A DNA stretch of 64,000 nucleotides from Cylindrobasidium torrendii FP15055 ss-10 (taxonomy: Eukaryota > Basidiomycota > Agaricomycetes > Agaricales > Physalacriaceae), in the NCBI GenBank assembly GCA_000934385.1, contig KN880458.1:112908-176907 (forward strand), read 5' to 3'. Made by a program: the position numbers and the translations under genes. Of this stretch, positions 1 through 11,242 are shown piece by piece. The notes under the pieces were generated by a model. That model saw only the letters and a list, made by a program, of their open reading frames with translations, was not told the origin of the DNA and ran no database searches. Position 1 is the stretch's first letter. Every line of letters begins with the position of its first letter.

Positions 1-2798
1 CTCGTGATACCTTAACCTCCCTGTCCTTGTTCCATGGATTCCGGATGTGTCGTGTGCGGTGGAAGGGGAGGCGCTCCGTGCATAACCATTCGACACGGAA
101 CGATTCACCCCACGTTTCGTCGTCGTCGTGGCCGTTTGGATCTTCATTATCATTGACTTTGGATTTTTCGTCCTCGTCCTCGTTTTCCCTAGCAGACCCG
201 CTGTCGTGTTTCACAGCGCGAAAAGGCGCTGTTTCGTCTAGTTGGAAATCCTCCGAAGACGTCGTCGGCGCGAGCGCTTGAGGCTGCGTCTTCGAAGCCG
301 CGAGCTCAGGCCTCCACATTCGAGTGTCTAGGCTGTACTTGACGTCTGGGGATTGAGGCGTCATTTTTGAGTGCCCCAGACGAGGTTCTGCTGGAGCTGA
401 TTGGACTTTTGGTATAATAGCGCTCGGGGTGAAGCGACGTGAGTCGTGAGCACTCAAAGGCTGGGGAGACTGCTCGACCATGCGATGTTCCACGTTGGAG
501 AAGAACGCTTTTGGTTGACTGGCGTCCTCCTCGATGGCATCTTTCTGCACCGGCAACCTTCCGGTACTCGGTGATACAGACGAAGAATCGCGAGAAGCCC
601 ACGGGACCTTTGGTTCGCCAAAGACAGGTCCAGTCATCCTGCAGAATAGGCTTAGATATGAGCGACGGGGAGGGAAGGCAAACTTACTTGGCGTAGCCGT
701 AGAACTCTCCGCTCTTGTTCACGCCAAAAATCAGATAAACTTCTTTGCTGGTACGGAAGGCTTGGTCTAGAATGCCTTCATTGTGCTTTTGCGTGGCCCA
801 AAGCCCCGTCTGCAAGCTAAGATCGAGATCGTACTATCAAGAACTCAGCGAAGGCCGCATGGGGGACTTAATAAACTCACCTGCGTCAAAGACTTCAAAA
901 TAAAGTACCTTTTTGGGAAGTATCTGGTCAAGACGCTAGACGTCGTCGAGCCGAATGAGCCAGAACTGCTCGACTTTGCGGGGGGTCGCGGGTTGGCGGA
1001 ATCGTCGTCGCTGAGAACAGACTGGATAGAGCGGCGCGAGCTTGCTGAAGGAGAGGTTGGCGGAGCATCGCTTGAGTCGGACGCCTCTATTTGCTCCTTC
1101 TCCTTCTGTTGCTGCTTGACCCATTTCATATGCATGCCCATCCCACGCTGTCCTCCGACCCCAGCCTTGAGATCGTCCTCTTTTTGACGCACACGGCAGA
1201 CCAAGCGTGGACAGCGGGAATCACTGGGGCGTAACTGGAGCCCATTGAAGTGAGCGATGCCCCGCTGGAGCGTGGCGTCAGAGTCGTAGTTGACGAAGGC
1301 ACAATTGGAGCGCGAAATAAGGAAGATCGACACCACTCCATTCGTAGTCTGGCTGCCGTCGGATTCGGTGAAGAAACGCCAGAGTTCGTCGTGAGTGGCA
1401 TCGTTGGGGACGTTCCCGACCCACATCACCCATTCTGACCGGTGTGACGGCGGGTTGGGATGGTATGGGCGACGGAGGACTTGGCGCCCCTGATGAGGCT
1501 TCGTGCTTCCGGATTTTGGATCAGGAGCAACAGACGACGAAGATGAAGATGCCTGGATGCCATCTGGGGGCGTGATCGAAGCCGAACTGGGCATGTGCGA
1601 CGACGAAGGCGAAATGGCTCCAGGTGGCGGGAACCCGTCCATGCGCACGCCTGGCGGCGGTGAAAATGGTGCATGGTATGGCGTTTGAAATGGAGTGCCC
1701 GGCGAGAAGGGTCGCGGGGAAGCAGGCGCCTGCGGATACCACCAGGACATTTGCTGGCCGTCGCGTTCATGTGGGCTGTACATGCCACTTGCTTGAACGT
1801 AACCATACTGGTTTTGATAAACCGGGGACGCCGGGTACGGCTGCGCGAACGGCTGGGGGTAGGAATATTGCGACGGCGGTGGCGGCGAGAAGCTCATCAC
1901 CTGGTAAGACGGTGTTGGTCCATGTGGCTGGGGCTGGGGGCTTTGGACGGTGTTGCCCTGTGAGGACGCGTTGTAGAGGGCGGGAAATGACTGAGTGTTG
2001 GACTCCATCGGCGCGCCCGTTGGGTAGAAGGGGGAATAGACGGTGGTCTGATATCCTGCAACGCCCTGCATTGGATGTCCCTCGTAGCCAGAGACGTATT
2101 GGTACGATGATTGGGATGGTATTGCGCCAGCATTGTAGTGCCCGGCGAAGGACTGCCCAGGTGGATAGTGTGAGGAGTTGGACGTCGGGTGAGTGTTCCC
2201 AGGATGTCTTCCCGAAGAATTTTGCGATGAATCGAAACCTTTTGAGTGTCGCTCAGGAATCCGTCAACATGACATGATTTTCGCGTAACGCACCTCGACG
2301 CGCTGGCCGGCGTTGCTCAGCCCCATCGCGATGTGCACCTCCAGGCATAGAATCGTCAACAGCGTCTATAGCATTCCGCAGGGTCTCCAAGTCTAGTTCT
2401 TGCTCGACAGGACGGTAAGAACTAGCGCCGCCGTGGTAAGCCTACATCTCGAAATCATTAGATTTGGTGGGCAGATAGCACGAATCGGCGGATACGTACC
2501 AGCAAAATACCTCGTGAATGTGGGTCAGAATGGCCTATGATACAATGAAAATCAGAAACATAAATGAGTGAGGGGAGTGATGGAGAGTGGACGGGCTCTG
2601 AGTTTGGTGTAAAAGCTGAACTATGCTTGTTCAGAAAATTCGCATTGCACGTGGCCGGACTTGCAGTAGTATGACGTAGCAGATGACGAGACGTTTGCAC
2701 TTACCCGGTGTCGCGTCTTTGGGACGAGGCGTCGTAGACGAAGAAGTGGGAAAGTTATTCAAATCGTCTGTCTGCACTTGTGCAGAAGATTCCACCAT
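1..2798 (-). CDS. RRM-YTH RNA-binding protein (m6A reader type), 3' end outside the window
   Basis: The reading frame starts at the ATG at 2798-2796 and is spliced several times (exon 1 is about 2705-2798; other introns near 2250-2295, 630-690 and inside the YTH domain near 845). A proline/serine-rich N-terminal half is followed by an RRM with RNP2 MWVGNV and RNP1 NCAFVNY. The YTH domain then begins (KRYFILKSL, GLWATQKHNEG, VYLIFGVNKSGEFYGYAK) and resumes after a long insertion with ESFRVEWL, LPFHRTRHIRNPWN and REVKVSRD. YTH proteins bind N6-methyladenosine or, in fission yeast Mmi1, specific RNA motifs, and control mRNA decay, often of meiotic transcripts. GLWATQ holds the first aromatic-cage Trp. 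The coding sequence runs off the left edge inside the domain. RRM plus YTH is a known fungal arrangement; the exact role is inferred. Confidence 0.88.
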
Positions 2799-4477
2799 CT
2801 AGCGAGGAAAGACGCGTGAGTTCGCGTGTTTGGCGGGGAAATATGCAATATTTCACAGTTTGAGGCGTCGTCGAATAAGGCAGTTTGATATTGGGAGAGT
2901 GTCTTGTGACTGGTGTGCAAACAGTACGCTCAATGGTGGCTGTAACGGATATTTTCGTTTTTGGTCGCAAGTACAATGGCAGTATGTTTTGAACGCCAAC
3001 AATCAAGTCGATATAGGCGCACTGGGATACCAACCTGGTCCTATATAAGAGGGGCCGGCTCAGGGCCCACCCAGATGATGTCACTTCTACACGCCACCCT
3101 GGACAGTTCAAGCGCGTTTGGTTGGTGTACGATTGGGTGGAGACCAGTTGTGATGACCCAAGGGAGTCTCCTCGGTCATGGGTTATCGAGCCCATGAATT
3201 AGAGTTGGCACTAGGGCTCACAGCCTTGCACCGTTCACTCCAGAGGCTCTATCCGTCCACAGCATCGCCCCCAAGACACAGAAACTGGTGCTATAACAAA
3301 GGGAAGAAAAAACATAAGAATATTGCATTTCTGCTTTTCGATGCTGTCGGAGCCGCCAGCTCCCGATGCTGATCGGGGTCAATGTAGATGCGTCAGTAAC
3401 GCGTGGCATAAATGGCCAAAGGCTAGGCCATTTAGGTCACCGACAAAAACGTGCTCGCAATGCGTTATAGGAAAGTGGTGCATACTTACCGACTGATATA
3501 AGTGAGAAAAATAGCCCACCTTTATGCAGCGACAAGCAAACTTATGCTTTGGATTAAGAGAAAAAGGTTATTCCACCATCCGTGTCGTGGCTGCTCGTAG
3601 CCGTGGTGGAAGGAGCGAGAGGAACCAAACAAGTCTCAAGTAAAACCGTCCCGACATTGCATTGGTCCATCATTGAGCGATGACGCACTCCGGCCAATCT
3701 CCGTCCCTTCCGATTCGTCCATTGAAGGAAATTAAATTATACGAGTGCCAATTCGGCCGAGGGTAACGGTAAGCCCGGTCCTCGCTTGTTGCGTTCTGCT
3801 TAATTCAGTGTGACGTCTATGTGCTGGAGAACATGCCAAATAGTTGATTTTGTATTGTCAATACACGATCCTGGTGTTGTTGAGAACATAGAAATGACGT
3901 GGGCACCAAGTCTGGCGTCCGGAATTGAGCAGTCAAGATGTTCGAATCACAGAAGATGAACTTCGCAAATTCTATCGATTCGTGGTCTACTATGCCTAAC
4001 CGCGGGCCAAGTACCTACAACCCACCGGCAATTCGTTGTATACACACACTCATACACCATTCGACCTCGTAGATTGGTCACTTGACAATGCTCTCGACTC
4101 TCGTCCAGCCGAAATAGGTGGGAAATATTCCCGACTTGTAGCCTATGGACTAATAGCCTAGCCACAACTGTATACATCCATGATTGACTTCCAAAGATTG
4201 TGAAGCTGAACGCGAGATCACAAGCAAATATCATGACAATCGTGTAACATTGGGTTCGTAACTATTAGTACAAGGAGTGTAAAAGGCGCTGTGCTAACGC
4301 AGCATTGTGAGTATGTAATGGAGGTAAAGTACAATGCACGTAATCGATACAAATGCGAAAATGAGTCCCGTATAGAGGTGCGTTGCGGCGTCATGAGGAG
4401 GCGACGCAGACGCCCGAAAAGGTCCATGCGATAATAACCATAAAGCAAAAAGTGTCTCAAAGACCAACAACAACACC
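2799..4477. other. Intergenic region without a supported gene
   Basis: About 1.7 kb between two minus-strand genes. It contains only short overlapping frames with no recognisable domain. A good plus-strand TATA box (TATATAAG, 3042-3049) has no convincing gene behind it. A perfect 7-bp inverted repeat (TCATGGG / CCCATGA, 3176-3197, 8-nt loop) lies 130 bp further on. The right end must hold the 3' UTR of the ABC transporter, and the left end the promoter of the YTH gene. Confidence 0.5.
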
Positions 4478-7400
4478 CTACTCCGTGACAATGCCACCGC
4501 CCGAGATGAGGTCAGCGAAAGCACCGCCGCGCGCGATTAACTGATCAAAGGTACCCTCCTCTGCAACCCGTCCGTCGGCAATGACCACAATGCGGTCACA
4601 CGTCTTCATGGCTGGCAGTTTGTGGGTGATCATGACTGTCGTGCGGCCAACCTTGGCGCGGCGGATGGTGTCAAGCACTGCTGCCTGGTTTGCGGGATCC
4701 AACGCTGACGTGCACTCGTCCAGGATCAAGACCCTTGAGGGGCGTGCCAGCGCGCGCGCAATCTGGAGACGCTGGGCTTGGCCACCAGATATTAGTGATG
4801 CGTTGTCGCCGACCATTGTCTCGTACTTGTCCGGAAGCGATTCGATGAAGTCGTGAACATTTGCCTCTCGCGCGGCTTGGATGATGTCTGCCTGCGTGAG
4901 CGCGGCATTGCCGTACCGGATGTTCTCTGCAATGGTTGCATCGAATAGGTGGGGGTTCTGGCTGACAACAGAGACGTGGTCGCGGAGATGGGTGGTGTTG
5001 GTTGAGCGTAGCTCAGTCAGACCCATCCAGATGGTACCTGCACTGGGCTCGTATATACGTTGTAGGAGAGAAGCGATGGTCGACTTTCCACAGCCAGAGG
5101 ATCCAACAATGGCGACGCATTCTCCGTCTCGAAGATCCAGATCAAGACCCTTGAGTACTGGCACATCTGGGCGCTCAGGGTACGCAAAGTCGACACTATG
5201 GAAAGTGATGTTGCCATTGATTTCTGGCTTCATGACACCTCGTGATTCATCCGTGGTTGTCGTGAGGTTGATAAGCTCGTGGAGATCGCGGGTAGCGTTG
5301 GTAGATTTAGCAATCTTCTCAGCTGAAAACATGTTAGATCTCACTCAAAACGTAAGGAAAGGCGGCGTACTGAAAGCCATGAGCTGGGAGCCGATGGACA
5401 CTGTGAACACGACCATGTTGAGCACCTCCAGTAGCTGGAGGTAGTCATAGGTTCCATTGGCCAAAAGAACAGCGCCGACATAGAAGATCAGGGCCTCCGC
5501 AAGGTAGATGAGACCGCTGGAGAGGCCCAGCGTCAACCCCTCTACGAAGGCGCCGCGGATGCCCGTCTTCAATGCCTTCTCTGCGAAGGCATCAAACTGC
5601 GAGGTGAAGATTCGCTCGAAGGCCATTGCTCGGATACCACGAATGTTTGAGATCGCCTATGGGAAATGAGTCAATACCTATGTCGACCTCGCAAATGTTT
5701 TTACTCACTTCGTAATAACCGCGACCAACATCTTCACGAGCACGCTTGTTCCGTAGCTCGCAGTTCGCCACATAGCGCGCCTGGAGTGCCATGGCACCAG
5801 CGAAAACAGGACCAATCGCGAAACCGGCGAGTGTCAACTGCCAGCCCCGCACCAACGCCCAAATGAGGCCGAGGGAGAACATGACAGTGACCACGACCAG
5901 CTGCGCTGCGACGACAGCAATAAGGTTACGTGCATCGTCTCCGTCCTTCATGATGACCTGGATCACTCGTGCACCATCGTTCCCCGACTTGTCAAACCAC
6001 TTCTTGTCCTGGGCGAGCACATTCTTGAATGCCAGCCGCCGCATGCGGGTGATCCAGATCATGGCGGATGTCTCCATCACGCAGTACTTGCTGCCGATGA
6101 GAAGCCCGTCCGCTGCTGCAATGGCAAGAATGATACCGCCAAAGCGGTTGATGACAGAGGTATTCTCAGCGCCGCTGGAAACCTCAAAGAAGAGGCGGGA
6201 TAGAACGAAGGAGAAGATGGGAGTGATGGCACCACTGCATACGCAGAGCACGAGCCCAAAGGCAATCAATGGCTTGTATGGAAGATGAGGGTAGACGTCG
6301 CGCATAATACCCAGCAGGCTCTTGTTTGAGGACGCTGGTGTTGCTGGTTCCTCACCGCTGTTGTACACGGACAGTTCGGATTTTGTGGACTTGATCTCGA
6401 GAGTGGGTGCAGTAGGCGCCTTGACGTCGTCCAAGGTCGCACGGGGGCGGCGAACCATCGAGGTCCGCTTCTCCGTGGCAAAAGGGTCCTTGAACACGGG
6501 AGTCGTGGGGCTGAACTGCAGACTATACCGGCGGGTGTGCGTGGTAACAGTGCTTTCTGGAGGGTTAGGCCCCACAAACCCACTGGATGGGCGTCGTAGA
6601 CGAGGCTCTTGGCCATAGATTGGTCCGGTGAACTCGTCCAGAGGCACGAACCGGCTAACACGCTGAGACTCGCGGTTGAGCGTGGGGACGGCTTCGTACT
6701 GCGTCGGCGCAGCCTTTGCAGTCAAGTCAGCCACGACATCGAACATCCAGCTTCCAAGTATGGCGCTGCCGTGCAGTGTGGGCATGAATGTGTGACGAAC
6801 AGATGTCACGGTCTCCTCGCTGCCCTCGGTCGAGTCAACCACGAGAGTGGATGCCTCTGATGTCTTGATTGGAAGACCAGCGGGACCTTGAGCATCTAGC
6901 AGCTCGCGGAAGGGTCCGGCGCTCTTCTCGAGCTCATCCCGATAACCCTGCTCTCCGACAGAGCCTCCACGTAGAACGTAGACGAAATCTTGCGGGCAGA
7001 TTTGCGACAGATCGTGAGTGATGACGATGGTCGTCTTTCCTTTGCGCCAACGTCTAAGTTCATTGAAGACGACCACGCGAGAGGTAGGATCCAAGGAGGA
7101 AGTTGCTTCGTCTACCAAAAAAGTGAGTAATATGTATGTCGCCTGTAAGTATGCACAAACCAAGAATGAGAACAGTAGGATCACGAAGAACCGCGCGCGC
7201 AATAGCTAGGCGCTGCTTCTGTCCGCCGCTGAGGTTTGCACCGCCGGAACCAAGCAGAGTGTCGTATCCATTAGGAAGGTCGCGGATAAAGTCGTGAATG
7301 AAGGCAGTCCTGCATGCATCCTCGACCTCTTCCCTTGTCACGTCGTCTGGCCTTCTGCCCATGCATCCCGACAAACCCATCGCAACATTGTCGTGTACGG

Positions 7401-9085
7401 ACATGTCAAAGAGTATGCAGTGCTGAGACACTGCAAATATATGCTCCTTGGTCCAGTTTCCATCGAGGTATACCATATCGTTCCTATCGAATTCGATGGA
7501 TCCAAGAGTTGGCTTGTAGAGGCGTAGAAGAAGGTTGGAAATGGTCGACTTGCCCGATCCCGACCCGCCAACGATGAAGGTAATCTCGTTCGAAGCAAAC
7601 CACATTGTCACATCCTGCAGAACAGGAATGGTCGGGCGTGAGGGATATGAGAACGTAACATTGCTCATTTCGATGCTTCCTTCGGGCTTTCCTGAAGGCA
7701 CGATGCCACGGAGGTCCTGGGAACGTAGAACGCGGTGACGGAAAGCAAGCATGCGGGACATCGAGGTTGGTGAGGTTGGTGTGCGTGGGGTCTTGTCCGA
7801 GGTTGACTCTGCGAGCGCCAAAAGGTCGACCATGGCGAACTTGCCGCGGGTGAGGGTGATGAATTGGGGGACACACAGTTGAAGGTTGCTCGTTGCAATG
7901 AGACAGGCCCAGAAGACCGCCATAACGTCGCCGGGCTCGAGTGTCCCCTGCCTGACGAGTTTGGAACCAAACCAGAAGGCCTGAACAAACATGGACATCA
8001 TGACAAACTGGGAGACGCCCGATGTGAAGCCCCAGATGGAAACGATCTTGTGGTCAATCACACGAAGACGGCCCAGGACATCGTCGAGCGTCGAGGATTC
8101 GTGTGTCGTGGCATTGAAGGCCTTGACGGTCGCAATGGCAGATACTGCACGGTCGATGATGGTGCCGGCGATAGATGTTTGGGACCGCTCGGCGGCCAAT
8201 TGCGGGTTTGCAAGGGTCTGGGAGACAGACTGGACAATCAACAACACCGGGACAGAGGCCAGGATGACTAGCGTCAGAGCCCAGGACTTGGAGAACGCCA
8301 GCCCAAGACATGTGATGCAGGTAGCAAGATACTGGATGAGGCGACCTGACGCCAGTGATGAAGCCATTCTGACTTCGTCAGTTTCACTGAAAGTGGCATT
8401 AGCGAAGAAAGCCTAAGGTGGAACTGCATACACACCGAGAGAAGTTGGCCATAAGTCCACCCGCGCCGACGGGTCCATCGTTGTTTTCCGTCTCTGTCAT
8501 TTCGCCCTCGGTTCCCATCTTGGTGTCGAACCAGGTGAGATCTTTGGACGTAACCGCCGCGTAGACATATTTCCGCAGATTCATGACATTATGTTCGCCG
8601 GTGGATATCCAGAGGCCTGAAGTTATGCTTCCAAGAGCGATGGAACCAATGGCCAGGCCAATGAGTTCGATGGAACCGATTCCGGTGTCGTGAAGGATCT
8701 TCTGCTTGTCGGCTTCGGTTCCGTTGGAGTTGTGGAATAGTGCGAATGCGTTGAAGACCTGGCCAATCGCGACAGTCATGAATGGCGCGATGCCACCCGA
8801 GATTAACGACGCCAGAATGGCTGGGAGGAGAAGCCATGTGCGATGGTGGGAGCTGAGAAGAGAGAATAGCAGCCGAAGTGATGGCGCGGGCTGCTGGCGC
8901 GAGTTGGTAGAGGTGGATGTTGTTGAGGGATGTTTTTCGTCGTCGAATGAGTTGTGAAGGTCGTGCTTTGTTTCTTCGTCATATTCCGAATACAAGGATA
9001 TTGGTGGGGAGTTGTCGAGTTCATAAGCCAGCTCATTAGGCCCGACACTGTCGGTGTCGAGCTTTAGCGACGCCGGACGAGGCAT
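4478..9085 (-). CDS. STE6: Full-size ABC exporter, Ste6 / a-factor transporter type
   Basis: Five exons (9085-8436, 8386-7161, 7111-5709, 5656-5371, 5322-4478) join in frame to 1469 residues. The order is TMD-NBD-TMD-NBD, the ABCB layout. NBD1 has Walker A GGSGSGKST (near residue 485), signature LSGGQKQR and Walker B ILDEATSSLD, which is rebuilt across the intron at 7112-7160. NBD2 has GSSGCGKST (near 1260), signature ISGGQAQR and LILDECTSALD. All ATP-binding motifs are intact, so it should be an active plasma-membrane exporter. The N-terminal half (LISGGIAPFMT, GLWISTGEHNVM, ETDEVRMASSLASG) resembles the fungal Ste6 subfamily that exports farnesylated mating pheromone. No pheromone or receptor gene lies in this window. 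The Ste6 name rests on overall resemblance; a multidrug ABCB exporter is the alternative. Confidence 0.85.
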
Positions 9086-9674
9086 TTTGAAGATGATGGG
9101 GGGAAGTAAGATGCAACGCAAGAGCACCGGGCCCTGACCGTTGGAGAAAAGGATGAGCAAGGGTCTTTTTGAACAATAAAACCGGAGCCAAACAAGCAGC
9201 TTATTGTCTTCCCCGATCACTATTAGGAACAACCCTAGTCGGCCTCTAGGCGCTCTACACGTGAAAACACTTCGCCCAGATGGAAAGTAGATACCGTAAA
9301 CCCTCTGCCCCAAGTTCTAGGACGCTCTGATGCGCCATCAGCAGCGAGCGACGCGTCCGGGATCTTTTGTTTGTACACCAACATCGGTACCAATACCCCG
9401 GGTTCCAACATTGCACAGCCACCATTATTGATTACCGGGGTCCGCTGCTGCCAACAGTGCGCGATTGCTGGACATGCGCGAGACCGTCCAACCTTTGCAA
9501 CGTCAACTTCGGTTGTCCACCCGAGAATACTGTGCTTTAATAGTCTGTAATCGCAACTTTGCTCCCATAATGGCAATCCAACCTCGGCACCTATGACGTT
9601 ACGACATGCCGTCTCATAAATAGTATACCGCCGCCTACCAACCTTCGCAATCCACTCCCAAGTCGCACTTGAGA
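9086..9674. promoter_or_regulatory. Divergent intergenic region between the ABC exporter and the GDPD gene
   Basis: The 589 bp between two divergent start codons should carry both promoters. A TATA-like CATAAATAG (about 9615-9623) lies about 55 bp before the GDPD ATG. I see no further gene; the 113-codon minus-strand frame here has no recognisable features. Confidence 0.45.
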
Positions 9675-11037
9675 ATGTCTACTACCCTCCCAGGTTTGGC
9701 ACATCTCGTTTTCGCGAGTCTGTCGCTCATTCGTCTGTAGAATGCTGGGGACACCGCGGCGTATGCTACTTTTCTTTATTCTAAACGTCGTCGTTACAAG
9801 CTAACATCACCCTAGGCCTCTGCTGCTTTCCCGGAGAACACTCTTGCTAGCTTTGAAAAAGCCATGCGTGATGGCGCTGAAGGCATCGAGAGCGGTATTT
9901 GAGGACATAGTTTCCTGCAGGTCATGTTCATCCTTCGCAGACGTGCACGTATCGCGGGACAATGTCGTCCTAATGTTCCACGACCCAGGTACGAGCTCTC
10001 CCCCTACACCACAATATCATCCTTACGCTATCCCGTAGACCTGCGCCGCACGACGAATTCCTCTGGTACTGACCCCATTACTCCTGTATTCGCTCTACCT
10101 TTGTTGAATGCTTTTTAGGAAAGATAAAAGAGCGTGACTGGTATGGCCCAGAGGGCATGGAGCACGTTCGCACTTCGAAGCTTCCTGCACAATCCATACC
10201 CACGTTTGCAGAAACTGTTGCCTTGCTTATGCGGGTAGGTCTACTCTTCTCCGTTGCTGAACCTCCACTGAGGGCCACTCAGCCCGAGAACATGCATGTC
10301 AAGTTCAACGTTGACGTCAAAGCCAACAACGAGCCCGAGCAGTTGTTCAAATTGCTCAACGGAATCATCTCTCAGCAGCCTGACTGGGAGACAGCACTCG
10401 CGCCCCGCATCCTTCTTGGGTTGTGGCATCCTGGCTTCATCGCGCCCGCGAAGAAGCATCTGCCGTATTGTCGACGCTCCCACATTGGGGCCAATCTCTC
10501 AGTATCGAGGAAATATTTCTGGGCAGACTGCCATGTCTTTTCAGTCAAGTTCTCCATATTGGCTTCGGCGGACGGCGAGAAGTAGGGACTTCGCAAGAAC
10601 ATCTTACGTCTTGTGTTTCTCATAAGCTCCAGATTCCGAGAGGAGTGCAAGGCCGCAGGAAAGCAAATCCTAGTTTGGACTGTGAACCGGCCCGAGGAGA
10701 TGATTGAGGTGAGTGTTTAATTCTATGTGTAAACTCTCCCGACTTAAATGGTGTAGGCAGCTCGTTGGGGCGTACACTCGATCCTCACGGATGTTACCAA
10801 AGTCTGGCTTGACCTGCGCGCGCTCCTGCAGGGTACGCACTCGACACTTAATCCGTGCTAAGGCTCATTACTTGTGTTGCAGAGGACTTCGACAGGAATG
10901 CTTCTCAGTATAGCCGCACATTCCTTTGGACGACGGCCGAGTACTACTGGCCCATGCGCGCACTCATCAAGGTTGGGTTGAATATATACCTGCAGCGCTT
11001 GGCTGGGCCGTTTGATGTGGCGGTTACAGCTTCGTAG
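9675..11037 (+). CDS. Glycerophosphodiester phosphodiesterase family protein
   Basis: Many short exons starting at ATG 9675 (exon 1 9675-9693, exon 2 9741-9760, exon 3 9816-9894, and so on) rebuild a GDPD / PI-PLC-like TIM-barrel protein. Read across splices, the family motifs are GHRGASAAFPENT, ESDVHVSRDNVV and FHDPDLRRTTN. These supply the catalytic His and the metal-binding Glu/Asp residues, followed by KFNVDVKANNE and later ILVWTVNRPEEM. The enzyme hydrolyses glycerophosphodiesters such as glycerophosphocholine to glycerol 3-phosphate and an alcohol. An intron must be placed at about 10583-10632 to avoid a TAG at the end of DGEK; the join to FREECKAAGK matches the family. No clear signal peptide is seen. 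The C-terminal hydrophobic and aromatic tail (TAEYYWPMRAL) is typical of fungal members. Confidence 0.85.
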
Positions 11038-11242
11038 ACTAGTACCACGATTTCAAATCTTGCTAGAGACAATTTTTAGAAATAGAGATAGTACTGTTCT
11101 CAGAGCGTAGAGAAGACTCCTCCAACTGGACTCAGTGTGAAAAACCGCAATGTGCTTTGCAGGTTCAACGGTGCATAGCATTTTGATGGAAGCCATATTG
11201 TGCGTGTAATAGTCCCAGCCACGCGACTCGCCTCTGCCCATC

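Noticed and set aside
3171..3200. A possible tRNA T arm (GGGTTATCGAGCCC)
   Set aside because: There is no A box or acceptor stem at the right distance; it is only a small hairpin.
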